A stretch of DNA of 64,000 bases from Bacteroidales bacterium (GTDB lineage: Bacteria > Bacteroidota > Bacteroidia > Bacteroidales > UBA932), in contig JAFRRW010000017.1 of NCBI GenBank assembly GCA_017427885.1, positions 1 through 64,000 on the forward strand, in the 5' to 3' direction. A model generated the notes under the pieces. It was given only the letters and a program-made list of their open reading frames with translations, was not told where the DNA came from and searched no databases. Shown here piece by piece: positions 30,663 to 39,201 of this stretch (the first letter of the stretch is position 1; each line of letters starts with the position of its first letter). The translations under genes and the position numbers were made by a program.

Positions 30663-31721
30663 ATGAAAACATTGAAATACATACTCATTGTAGCAGCTGC
30701 AGCCTTCGTCCTCGTAGGATGCAACAAGAAGAGCCCCAAGCTCTCGGGTATCGATTTCGAGCCGATGAAGATTCCGTATGGCTATACGACCTTCGTCCAG
30801 GCCTATCCGAAACCCTGGGACTGCACGGACTACACTTTCACTTACAAGAGCGCGAATCCTGACATCGTTTCCGTCGATACTTACGGTACTGTCACCCCCG
30901 AGTGGGTTGGAAACACTTCCATCAGCGTATCCTCCGGAGCATACTCCGCAGACGTTCCCGTGGAGGTTTACACCGACGTGCCCGAGTCGGTTTGGAAATA
31001 TCAGATCGCCGACCTGATCCAGGACAAGGTGTCTGACAAGTTGGTCGGACTTTGGGAATTCAACAAAAAAGCCCCTATGAAGGCTACTGTCGGCGATGAC
31101 CTCATTCCTCACTATCCTGACAGCGGCGGCGACATTGGTCCCGTCTCCAACGACGGTTACACCACTGTAATCGGTTTCCACGCTTTCGACGGTGCTATCC
31201 TCACCAAACAGCAAGCCAACTTCGAGCTTAAGCATCATCTTACGATGGGTTCCAGGAAAATCCTGGATGCCCTGGATTGGTATGGAGTATATACCATCCT
31301 GATCGATGCTATGCGTCCTTCGTCCTCCGACAATCATTACACCACCTTCTTCAGTTTTGACCCTACCAACGGTAGCGACCAATACATTTACTGGCGTAAG
31401 GATGGTATCTTCCAGTTTGGAGGCGGCGACTGGCGCTCGGGCAGCGAATACTTCAGCAATGACAAATGGTTCCGCATGGTCATGATTTCTGACTATGACA
31501 ACGGCATCAAGAAGGTATTCGCCAACGGTGAGCCGATATACTACAAGACGGACTGCACCGTTAACGACTGGGGCGGAGCATTCCCGTTCGATACGGTACT
31601 CCTCAACGGTGACAACGACGGTGACGACTGGCCTCTGTACTTCTCCACCGTAGCTGTATGGGACAGGCCTCTCAGCGATGCTGAGGTCAAGACTCTCGGT
31701 GCACCTGTTCTCTATGAATAA
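30663..31721 (+). CDS. SusE/F-position surface lipoprotein with Ig-like and LamG-like domains
   Basis: A 352-residue lipoprotein (VLVGC, Cys20). Residues 25-110 resemble a bacterial Ig-like group 2 domain (YKSANPDIVSVDTYGTVTPEW). From about 125 to the end it resembles a laminin-G/concanavalin-A-like lectin fold (LVGLWEFNK; NDKWFRMVMISDYDNGIKKVFANGEPI; AVWDRPLSDAEVKTLGAP). It starts nine bases after susD and is the last gene before a terminator, the usual place of a surface glycan-binding protein. Binding is inferred from fold and position; no catalytic motif is seen. Confidence 0.75.
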   Translation: MKTLKYILIVAAAAFVLVGCNKKSPKLSGIDFEPMKIPYGYTTFVQAYPKPWDCTDYTFTYKSANPDIVSVDTYGTVTPEWVGNTSISVSSGAYSADVPVEVYTDVPESVWKYQIADLIQDKVSDKLVGLWEFNKKAPMKATVGDDLIPHYPDSGGDIGPVSNDGYTTVIGFHAFDGAILTKQQANFELKHHLTMGSRKILDALDWYGVYTILIDAMRPSSSDNHYTTFFSFDPTNGSDQYIYWRKDGIFQFGGGDWRSGSEYFSNDKWFRMVMISDYDNGIKKVFANGEPIYYKTDCTVNDWGGAFPFDTVLLNGDNDGDDWPLYFSTVAVWDRPLSDAEVKTLGAPVLYE

Positions 31722-31754
31722 TATTTCATAAGACAGTTTCACCCTTAATAATTT

Positions 31755-31787
31755 CCCGCGGAGGTTCCCCCTCCGCGGGATTTTTTT
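31755..31787 (+). terminator. Terminator of susCD operon 1
   Basis: CCCGCGGAGG (31755-31764) pairs with CCTCCGCGGG (31770-31779) over 10 bp, followed by A and seven T. It separates the susCD operon from the nine-gene enzyme operon. Confidence 0.92.
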
Positions 31788-31834
31788 CCCCCTTTCTCTT
31801 GTCAGATGACCTTGAATTCACGGCCCCTACCTGC

Positions 31835-31865
31835 TTGCTATTATAATCAATAATGATTAAATTTG
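31835..31865 (+). promoter_or_regulatory. Promoter of the nine-gene enzyme operon
   Basis: TTG at 31835-31837 and TAAATTTG at 31858-31865, 20 bases apart, fit the Bacteroidota promoter. The first ATG is at 31899, giving a leader of under 30 bases. Confidence 0.65.
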
Positions 31866-31898
31866 GGAGATTAAAGTCTTACGCTAATAACACAACAG

Positions 31899-34106
31899 AT
31901 GAAACGGCTCTCCATTTTAATCCTCTCCATTCTATTACTCGTTCCCGCACAAGGACAAGGCGTGCAGGGCGTTGGCGGAGCGGACGGGAAGCGCAGTCGG
32001 GATAATGAGGAAGAACGGCCCCTGTCCACCTATAAAACCCTGATCCAGACAGGCGGATTATGGTCCCCTTTGGTGGACGTAAGAACAGACGCAGTGCTTG
32101 TGTACGACTATACGGAAAACTACTTGGAAAGACTTCGGCTGTGGAGGGAGAAGGGCTACTACACCTGCTTTATGACGAATATCGCCTGGGGCAAGGTGAG
32201 CGCGGCATATTTCGACGGGAGATGGGACGGACAGACCCACTGGGACGAGGTCCAGACGGGCAGCAGCGGACAGCACTACTGGAACAAGAAGTATTTTGTC
32301 CCCAGTCTCAACTATCTTCTCTTTAAGAAGCAACAACTCAAGAAGGCCATCGACGGCGGAGTGGACGCAGTGTTCATCGAAGAGCCGGAGTTCTTCGCCA
32401 CCGTGGGTTACAGCGAAGGGTTCAAACGCGAATGGAAAGCCTATTACGGCACTCCCTGGCAGGCTGTCGACGCCTCCCCCGAGGCCACCTTCCTCTCCAA
32501 CAAGCTCAAATACCATCTCTACTACCGCGCCCTGGACGAATGCTTCACTTTCTGCAAGGAATACGGAAGGACTCTTGGGAAGGACATAAAATGCTTCGTG
32601 CCTACCCACACCCTGATCAACTACGCCCAATGGGGCATCGTCAGTCCGGAGGCGTCCCTCGCCTCCCTTGAAAGCGTGGACGGATACATCGCCCAGGTGT
32701 GGACTGGAACCTCACGCGAGGCGCAGTATTACAATGGAGTGAAGAAGGAACGCACCTTCGAGAACGCCTTCCTGGAATACGGCTGTATGGAATCCATGAC
32801 AGCACCGACCGGCGGCACTGTGTGGTTCCTTACGGATCCGGTCGAAGACAGGCGCCTGGACTGGGCCGACTACAAGCGCAACTACGAGGCCACCTTCACC
32901 GCCCAGCTGCTGTATCCTGCCAACAACCACTATGAGACCATGCCTTGGCCCGACCGGATATACAACAAGAAATATCCCAGAAGCGCCACAGATCCCACCC
33001 TGGACAAAATACCGGAGTTCTACTCCACACAGCTCCAGGTTATGACGAACGCACTGAACAGGATGCCCCTTTCTGACAACAAGGTAAGCGGTTCTCGTGG
33101 CATAAGCGTCCTTATGGCGAACTCCCTGATGTTCCAGAGGATCACCAGCTGGAGTGAGGATCCGGGAGACCCCACACTCTCAGGTTTCTACGGCCTGGCG
33201 CTCCCCTTCCTCAAGAGGGGCGTTCCCGTGCAGATAAGTCATCTCGAAAACGTGAAGTATCCCGAGTCGTGGAAGGATGTCAGGATTCTGATGATGACCT
33301 ATTCCAATATGAAGCCACTCGAGGAGGAATCCCACGCTTACATCGCAGACTGGGTAAAGAGCGGCGGAGTCCTTCTCTACTGCAGCCGTGACGACGATCC
33401 TTTCCAGGACATAAACGAATGGTGGAAACGAGAAGGCTATGACCGTCCCGCCGACCATCTGTTCTCCCTGATGGGCATCCCCGCCAACGCCCCTGAGGGA
33501 GATTATTCCTTCGGTAAAGGCACCGTGTGCATCATCAGGCAGAATCCCAAGGAGTTCGTCCTTGAAGCCGATGCCGACGGGCCCGTATTCGACGCCGTCC
33601 GGAGGCAGTACCGTGACAAATGCGGCTGCGGAGACCTCGAGCTCAAGAACAACTTCTTCCTGGAACGCGGCATTTACGATGTCGCAGGGGTGATGGAAGA
33701 GAGCGTCTCCGACGGACCACTTACAATAAAAGGCACGCTTATAGACCTTTACGACCCCGCACTCCCCGTATTCAAGGAAAAGAAGGTCTATCCGGGAGAA
33801 TACGCCTTCCTTATTGACGTGGACAGGGTTGAGGATCCCTCTTCTCCTCAGGTACTGGCCACGGGAGGCAGGGTGTACGATGAGGAAACAACCTCAAAGG
33901 GCTATGGCTTCACGGTCAAAGGCCCCTTCGGGACCAACTGTGCTATGAGGATACTCCTCCCCCGCAAACCCCGCAAGGTGGCCCTCACGGGCAGCGACGA
34001 GACTCCGCTGAAGGATTTCACGTGGAGCTGGGACCGCGTCAGCCGCACCGTTTTCCTTAAATTCCCCAACTCCCACGAAGGGGTTAAAGCTGATTTCTCA
34101 TTTTAA
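31899..34106 (+). CDS. Uncharacterised secreted hydrolase, TIM-barrel-like
   Basis: A 735-residue protein with a signal peptide (about 1-20). I do not recognise a named family. Residues 45-350 look like a beta/alpha barrel: VDAVFIEEPEFF places three acidic residues (Glu161, Glu162, Glu164) at a strand end. FVPTHTLINYAQWGIVSPE, FLEYGCMESM and GTVWFLTDPVED follow like successive barrel strands. Residues 395-560 (SVLMANS, LPFLKRGVPVQI, VRILMMTYSNMKPL, WVKSGGVLLYCS) resemble the flavodoxin-like trimerisation domain of GH42-type beta-galactosidases. The tail is beta-rich. First gene of the operon, directly upstream of a GH28. A new or poorly described glycoside hydrolase is the best guess; activity is inference. 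Confidence 0.6.
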   Translation: MKRLSILILSILLLVPAQGQGVQGVGGADGKRSRDNEEERPLSTYKTLIQTGGLWSPLVDVRTDAVLVYDYTENYLERLRLWREKGYYTCFMTNIAWGKVSAAYFDGRWDGQTHWDEVQTGSSGQHYWNKKYFVPSLNYLLFKKQQLKKAIDGGVDAVFIEEPEFFATVGYSEGFKREWKAYYGTPWQAVDASPEATFLSNKLKYHLYYRALDECFTFCKEYGRTLGKDIKCFVPTHTLINYAQWGIVSPEASLASLESVDGYIAQVWTGTSREAQYYNGVKKERTFENAFLEYGCMESMTAPTGGTVWFLTDPVEDRRLDWADYKRNYEATFTAQLLYPANNHYETMPWPDRIYNKKYPRSATDPTLDKIPEFYSTQLQVMTNALNRMPLSDNKVSGSRGISVLMANSLMFQRITSWSEDPGDPTLSGFYGLALPFLKRGVPVQISHLENVKYPESWKDVRILMMTYSNMKPLEEESHAYIADWVKSGGVLLYCSRDDDPFQDINEWWKREGYDRPADHLFSLMGIPANAPEGDYSFGKGTVCIIRQNPKEFVLEADADGPVFDAVRRQYRDKCGCGDLELKNNFFLERGIYDVAGVMEESVSDGPLTIKGTLIDLYDPALPVFKEKKVYPGEYAFLIDVDRVEDPSSPQVLATGGRVYDEETTSKGYGFTVKGPFGTNCAMRILLPRKPRKVALTGSDETPLKDFTWSWDRVSRTVFLKFPNSHEGVKADFSF

Positions 34107-34123
34107 TTATTAATACCCAACCG

Positions 34124-35647
34124 ATGAAAAGGTATCTTACTGTTTTTTCTGCAATCGTTTACATACTCCTGTCATCAACGATGGTCGGAGCCAGGGACTA
34201 TGACATCACGAAGTTCGGGGCCAAACCTGACGGCACCACGATGAACACCAAGGCCATTCAGGCAGCCATCGACGCGGCTGCGAAGGACGGAGGCACCGTC
34301 ATAGTGCCGGCCGGCAGGTTCCTCACCGCCAGCATCGAACTCAAGAGCGGCATCAGGTTCCACCTCGAGAAGGACGCCGTCCTGCTGGGAAGCACCAATT
34401 ATTATGATTACCACGGCCTCGGAGGCCACCACTTCTCCCTCGTACTGGCCCACGAGGCCGAGAACATCACCATCGACGGGGAAGGGACCATCGACGGCCA
34501 GGGACGTGCCGTCGCCCTCCAGGTGGACAGCCTCTTCCACAGGGGCGTCTTCCCCAAGCAGAGATATGACCAGAACCGTCCCCCTGAGGACTTCCGTCCC
34601 ACTGTCTTACAGATAACCAATAGCAAGAACATCACCGTCACGGGAATCAACATACTTAATTCCGCCTGCTGGGTTTCCCAGTTCTGGACTTGCGAGAACG
34701 TGGTCTTCGACAAGGTGAATACCATCTCCGACGCCTATCCCAACAATGACGGAATCGACATCGGAGACTGCCGCAACGTTAAGGTCACCAACTGCCATTT
34801 CAGCTGCAACGACGACGCGGTCTGCCTCAAGGGCAACTGGAACGACCAGATCCTCATCCAGAACTGCCGCCTCCAGTCGGGCGCCAGCGCCATCAAGTTC
34901 GGCTCGGGAGCCGGGGCAACCAATGTGGTAATCAAGGACATATATGTCTATGACACCCTCCGCAGCGCAGTCGCCCTCGAGTGCGTCTACGGCGACACCA
35001 TCGAGAACGTCCTCATCGACGGAATCACCCAGACCAATTCCTGGATGGTGTTCTACTTCAGGATCAACCGCAGGAACGGTAAATCCGGCATCCTGAGGAA
35101 CATAACGGTACGCAACGTAAGCGCCGACGTGGCCTTCGAAAGGCCCGACATCTGGCACGAGAGCCGCTTCCCCGGCCGCCAGAGGGGCCTGGATTTCAAC
35201 ACCTTCCCCTGTATGATAGAAGGTGTTCCCGGACTTTACGTGGAGAACGTCTCCTTCGAGAACGTCCGCATCTCCCACCCCGGCCGCGGCGACGAAGGCA
35301 CGGCCTATATGCCCGTATGGAGGATGAACACCGTTCCTGAAAGGGTAAACGAGTATCCCGAGCACGACCTCCAGGGAGAAATGCCTTCCTGGGGCTTCTA
35401 TTGCAGACACGTCCGCGGCATCTCCTTCAAGAACGTGTCCATCACCGCCAAGTGGAAGGACTACCGCCCCGCCTTCGTCTTCGACGACGTCCAGGGCATC
35501 AAGATGGACAACGTGTGGATCAGCGAACCCGACGAAGGGCCCCAGATCTATCTCAAGGACGTGAAGGACGCCGACTTCGGCAACCAGAGCGGCAGCACCG
35601 CCACCGTGACCACCGAAGGACTCCAACTCAAAGACTGGGGAGACTGA
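34124..35647 (+). CDS. GH28-family glycosidase (polygalacturonase-like)
   Basis: A 507-residue secreted right-handed beta-helix protein with a signal peptide (about 1-23). It opens with DITKFGAKPDGTTMNTKAIQ, the typical pectinase N-cap. GH28 catalytic acids are present as NND (Asp209) in PNNDGIDIGDCRNV and DD (Asp230-Asp231) in SCNDDAVCLKG. The classical GHG/RIK motifs are modified (FGSGAGATN; FRINRRNG), which points away from plain polygalacturonan toward rhamnogalacturonan-type or other uronate linkages. It lies 17 bp after the preceding gene and one base before the next. Confidence 0.85.
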   Translation: MKRYLTVFSAIVYILLSSTMVGARDYDITKFGAKPDGTTMNTKAIQAAIDAAAKDGGTVIVPAGRFLTASIELKSGIRFHLEKDAVLLGSTNYYDYHGLGGHHFSLVLAHEAENITIDGEGTIDGQGRAVALQVDSLFHRGVFPKQRYDQNRPPEDFRPTVLQITNSKNITVTGINILNSACWVSQFWTCENVVFDKVNTISDAYPNNDGIDIGDCRNVKVTNCHFSCNDDAVCLKGNWNDQILIQNCRLQSGASAIKFGSGAGATNVVIKDIYVYDTLRSAVALECVYGDTIENVLIDGITQTNSWMVFYFRINRRNGKSGILRNITVRNVSADVAFERPDIWHESRFPGRQRGLDFNTFPCMIEGVPGLYVENVSFENVRISHPGRGDEGTAYMPVWRMNTVPERVNEYPEHDLQGEMPSWGFYCRHVRGISFKNVSITAKWKDYRPAFVFDDVQGIKMDNVWISEPDEGPQIYLKDVKDADFGNQSGSTATVTTEGLQLKDWGD

Positions 35648-35648
35648 T

Positions 35649-36248
35649 ATGAATAAGGTTTATACCTTTTTACTCGCCTGTCTCCTGCTCCTCCCCGCGA
35701 CCTTTGCCAACGGGCAGGCGGGAAAGGCCGTCGACCTCGGACTCAGCGTTCTCTGGGCCGACCGCAACGTGGGAGCCCGCTCCCCCTTCGACTACGCCAC
35801 ACTCTTCCACTGGAACGATTTCGAGAAGGACTTCTCCCCTGCCTGGCTCAAGGAGATCCCCGCAGACGGAGAGGTCATCAATTTCAGCGGCACCTCGCAC
35901 GACTTCGCCAAACTCACCTGGGGTGGCAGCTGGCGCCTTCCCACCAGGAAGGAGATCCTCGAACTGATGGAGAAATGCACCTGGACCTGGGTTGTCGAAA
36001 AAGGCGTGGGTGGTATGAAGGTGACCGGCCCGAACGGGAATTCCATCTTCATTCCTGCCAGCGGCCGCACCGACCACGGCGACCTCTATGACCTTGGAGA
36101 ATACGGCCATTGCTGGTCCGGAACCCTTTCCTCCGACTACGGCCACTATCTCTTCGAACTGGTGTTCAGGGACAACGGCTGCTACTACGCCTATGTACAT
36201 AAAAACGCCGGCGGCGAGTCCATAAGGCCGGTCCAGGACAAAAAATGA
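35649..36248 (+). CDS. Small secreted FISUMP/DUF1566-type protein
   Basis: A 199-residue protein with a signal peptide (about 1-22). The mature part begins VDLGLSVLWADRNVGA, the opening of the Fibrobacter major paralogous domain that is common in Bacteroidota surface proteins. It continues with WRLPTRKEILELMEKCTW and ends with a SIRPVQ segment, as expected for this C-type-lectin-like fold. It is a single-domain version, where many relatives are C-terminal parts of larger proteins. It starts one base after the GH28 stop, so it is translationally close-coupled. Function unknown; surface display or glycan binding is possible. Confidence 0.75.
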   Translation: MNKVYTFLLACLLLLPATFANGQAGKAVDLGLSVLWADRNVGARSPFDYATLFHWNDFEKDFSPAWLKEIPADGEVINFSGTSHDFAKLTWGGSWRLPTRKEILELMEKCTWTWVVEKGVGGMKVTGPNGNSIFIPASGRTDHGDLYDLGEYGHCWSGTLSSDYGHYLFELVFRDNGCYYAYVHKNAGGESIRPVQDKK

Positions 36249-36255
36249 CGCGGCC

Positions 36256-38052
36256 ATGAAGAGAATCATCATATTCATCCTGTCAGCGGCAGCAGCCCTG
36301 TCCCTGTGCTCGTGCGCACGGGATTCGAAACCGGTTGCAAAGCACATCGTACTCATCTCCTTCGACGGCTGGGCGTCCAGGGGAATGGATGTTGCTGAAA
36401 TGCCCACGGTGAAAGCCCTGATGGATGAGGGCAGCTGGACAATGCACAAAAGGTCGGTCTGGCCGACTTCATCCAACAAGAACTGGCCCGCGATGTTCGC
36501 CGGGACCGGTCCGGACATCAACGGATTCTACTCCGAGAAAGAGGGGGAATACGGCTCGGAGAAGAACATTCACGGTTTCAAGCCCAGGGAGGAACTTTCC
36601 AACGCCTCGGGAATGATACCCACCATCTTCTCCCTATACAGGGAAAAATACCCCAAGGCCGAAATCGGCGCAATGTACCAGTGGGAAGAGATACACGATT
36701 TCCTCGACGCGTCCACCCTCAGCGTCGAACTGCACGTGGGAGAGGAAGCCGGAGCCCATAATACGCTGTGCGAAGCCGCCGTGGACTATATCCTCAAGAA
36801 GAAACCCGACCTGCTGATGGTGGGATTCAACCATCCCGACTCCGAAGGTCACAACTGGGGATGGTACTCGGACCAGTATTTCGATATCCTAAAGGAGATG
36901 GACGCCCACATCGGGAGCATCGTAGCCGCCCTCAAGGAGGCGGGAATATGGGATGAGACCATCCTTCTCCTCTCTTCCGACCACGGCGGCACCGGCAGGG
37001 CCCACCACGGAAGCACCATAATGGAGTTCGAGACTCCGTTCGTAATCTGCGGCAAAGGCATACGCAAGGGCTATGAGATCAAGGCCCCTATGATGCAGTA
37101 TGACGTGGCTGCCACGATGGCCGCCGCAGCGGGCATCGAGCCTCCGCAGGTATGGGTAGGAAAACCCGTACGGGAAGTGTTCCTGGACAAGAGACTCAGC
37201 TCAGTGAAACCCGTCCCTGTCAGCCGCAAGGCAGGACACGTGGTCGTAATAGGAATGGACGGCTGGGCCTCCGAAGGTATGGACAGGGCCGAAATGCCCA
37301 ATGTAAAGCAGTTCATAGCGGAAGGATCCAGCACGATGTTCAAGGCGACGGTCATCCCTTCCCTCAGCACCGAGAACTGGGCATCGACGTTCAACGGCCT
37401 CCCCATCGAGATGCACGGTTTCTTCTCCGAAATAGGCGACTCCTGGAGGGCTCCCCTCGTGATTCCGGCCGTTTTGGATGAACGGGGAATCACCCCCACG
37501 GTATTCACGCTGGCCAGGAAGCATTATCCCGAAATGGAGATGGGAGCCATCCACCAGTGGAGCGGCATCAGCAACCTCATCGACAAGGACGCCTTCAACC
37601 ATTATGCCCACCTCTCCTTCCAGGGAGTCTGCGACGACGCAGTCGAGTATATCAAGGCAAAGAAGCCGGGACTCACCCTGATCGTCTGGGATGAACCCGA
37701 CGGCGCGGGCCACGAATACACCTGGTTCTCAAAGGAATACTTCGACAAACTCAAGGAACTTGACGCCTTCGTCGGGAGGGTGAAGCAGGCCCTTACGGAC
37801 GCCGGCATCCTCGACGACACCATCATTTTCCTAACCTCCGACCACGGCGGGACCGTCGACGAGGCCCACGGCGGAACCCAGGTCTCCGAACGTTTCTCCC
37901 CCTTCGTTGCCTGGGGCAAGGGAATACGCAAGGGCCATACCATCGAGGCCTCGATGATCCAGTACGACATCGCCGCCACGATTGCCGCGGCCCTCGGCAT
38001 CCCCGCTCCCCCTGAGTGGTATGGCAGACCTATGAGTGAAATATTTGAATAA
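36256..38052 (+). CDS. Tandem-domain type I phosphodiesterase/nucleotide pyrophosphatase-like lipoprotein
   Basis: A 598-residue lipoprotein (LCSC, Cys20) made of two homologous alkaline-phosphatase-superfamily domains, about 28-310 and 326-598. Each has the first metal Asp (ISFDGW, Asp37; IGMDGW, Asp335), a nucleophile segment aligned with the NPP PTxT motif (Ser73 in PTSSNKNW; Ser371 in PSLSTENW), the mid motif (HPDSEGH; EPDGAGH), SDHGG (Asp242/His243; Asp529/His530) and a distal His (AHHG; AHGG). Both halves therefore look active, though Ser replaces the common Thr nucleophile. Such a duplication is unusual. It hydrolyses phosphodi- or monoesters outside the inner membrane; the substrate is unknown. 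Confidence 0.85.
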   Translation: MKRIIIFILSAAAALSLCSCARDSKPVAKHIVLISFDGWASRGMDVAEMPTVKALMDEGSWTMHKRSVWPTSSNKNWPAMFAGTGPDINGFYSEKEGEYGSEKNIHGFKPREELSNASGMIPTIFSLYREKYPKAEIGAMYQWEEIHDFLDASTLSVELHVGEEAGAHNTLCEAAVDYILKKKPDLLMVGFNHPDSEGHNWGWYSDQYFDILKEMDAHIGSIVAALKEAGIWDETILLLSSDHGGTGRAHHGSTIMEFETPFVICGKGIRKGYEIKAPMMQYDVAATMAAAAGIEPPQVWVGKPVREVFLDKRLSSVKPVPVSRKAGHVVVIGMDGWASEGMDRAEMPNVKQFIAEGSSTMFKATVIPSLSTENWASTFNGLPIEMHGFFSEIGDSWRAPLVIPAVLDERGITPTVFTLARKHYPEMEMGAIHQWSGISNLIDKDAFNHYAHLSFQGVCDDAVEYIKAKKPGLTLIVWDEPDGAGHEYTWFSKEYFDKLKELDAFVGRVKQALTDAGILDDTIIFLTSDHGGTVDEAHGGTQVSERFSPFVAWGKGIRKGHTIEASMIQYDIAATIAAALGIPAPPEWYGRPMSEIFE

Positions 38053-38061
38053 CAACCATAT

Positions 38062-39180
38062 ATGGAAACTGAAAACAAAACCAAGAGACTGCTGTCGATA
38101 GACGCCCTCAGGGGTTTCGACATGCTTTTCATCATGGGGTTCTCCACCCTGGTCGCCCTTATCGCCATAGCCATATCGGGCAATCCCGACTGCTGGCTGG
38201 CCAGGCAGATGGGCCACGTGGGCTGGCACGGACTCGCCCACCACGACACCATCTTCCCCCTCTTCCTCTTCGTCTCCGGAATGACCTTCCCCTTCTCCTT
38301 TGCCAACCAGGTCGAAAACGGACGTTCTAAGAAACAGATCCTGCTCAGAACCATCAAGAGAGGCCTCATCCTCGTCGCCCTCGGACTCGTGTATAGCGGC
38401 CTGTTCGACCTTCACCTCGCCCACCTGCGTTTCCCCAGCGTCCTGGCCAGGATCGGTCTGGGCTGGATGGGTGCGGCGCTTATCTTCCAGTTCGTCCCGA
38501 ATTGGAAGGCACGGGCAGGCATCGGAGCCTTCATCCTCATCGGCTACTGGCTCCTTCTGGCCCTCTGTCCGGCTCCCGACGCCCCTGCAGGGACAGATCC
38601 CTTCTCCTATGAGGGGAATCTCGTGGGATATATCGACAGAATAATAATGCCTAACCACCTCTACGAGGGGAAATTCTTCGATCCGGAGGGTATCCTCAGC
38701 ACCTTCCCGGCCATAGTGACGGCGATGCTGGGTATGTTCACCGGGGAATTCATCAAGGAGAGCAAGGTCTCTCCGGGCCGGAAGACCCTGTATATGTTCA
38801 TCGCCGCAGCGGCCCTCCTGGTGGTCGGCCTCGTGTGGAGCAAGTTCTTCCCCATCAACAAGAAACTGTGGACCAGCACCTTCGTCCTCGTCGTAGGAGC
38901 ATACTCCGTGGCGATGTACGCCCTCTTCTACTGGCTCATCGACGTGAAGGGCTGGAAGGGATGGACCCCGTTCTTCAAGGTTATCGGTATGAACTCCATC
39001 ACCGTCTATCTGGCAATGAGGATCATCGACTTCGGAAAGATCAGCAACTTCTTCTTCGGAGGATTGGCCGGACTCTTCCCCGAGCCCTGGTCGAAAATGA
39101 TTTCCACTGCGGCCTTCACCTTCATCGTCTGGCTCTTCCTCCTGTTCCTCTACAAGAAGAAGGTGTTCCTGAAAGTATAA
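38062..39180 (+). CDS. DUF5009/HGSNAT-like membrane acyltransferase
   Basis: A 372-residue polytopic membrane protein with about nine or ten helices. The N-terminal RLLSIDALRGFDML and the HVGWHGLAHHDTIFPLFLFVSG block are the signature of the family that includes heparan-alpha-glucosaminide N-acetyltransferase and YeiB-like proteins. The His/Asp pair is thought to take part in transmembrane acetyl transfer. In a PUL it could transfer acetyl groups onto sugars delivered to the periplasm, so that they can be processed or trapped; this is inference. It lies 9 bp after the phosphodiesterase gene. Confidence 0.8.
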   Translation: METENKTKRLLSIDALRGFDMLFIMGFSTLVALIAIAISGNPDCWLARQMGHVGWHGLAHHDTIFPLFLFVSGMTFPFSFANQVENGRSKKQILLRTIKRGLILVALGLVYSGLFDLHLAHLRFPSVLARIGLGWMGAALIFQFVPNWKARAGIGAFILIGYWLLLALCPAPDAPAGTDPFSYEGNLVGYIDRIIMPNHLYEGKFFDPEGILSTFPAIVTAMLGMFTGEFIKESKVSPGRKTLYMFIAAAALLVVGLVWSKFFPINKKLWTSTFVLVVGAYSVAMYALFYWLIDVKGWKGWTPFFKVIGMNSITVYLAMRIIDFGKISNFFFGGLAGLFPEPWSKMISTAAFTFIVWLFLLFLYKKKVFLKV

Positions 39181-39201
39181 CCTTGAATAATTGATATCAA
39201 T

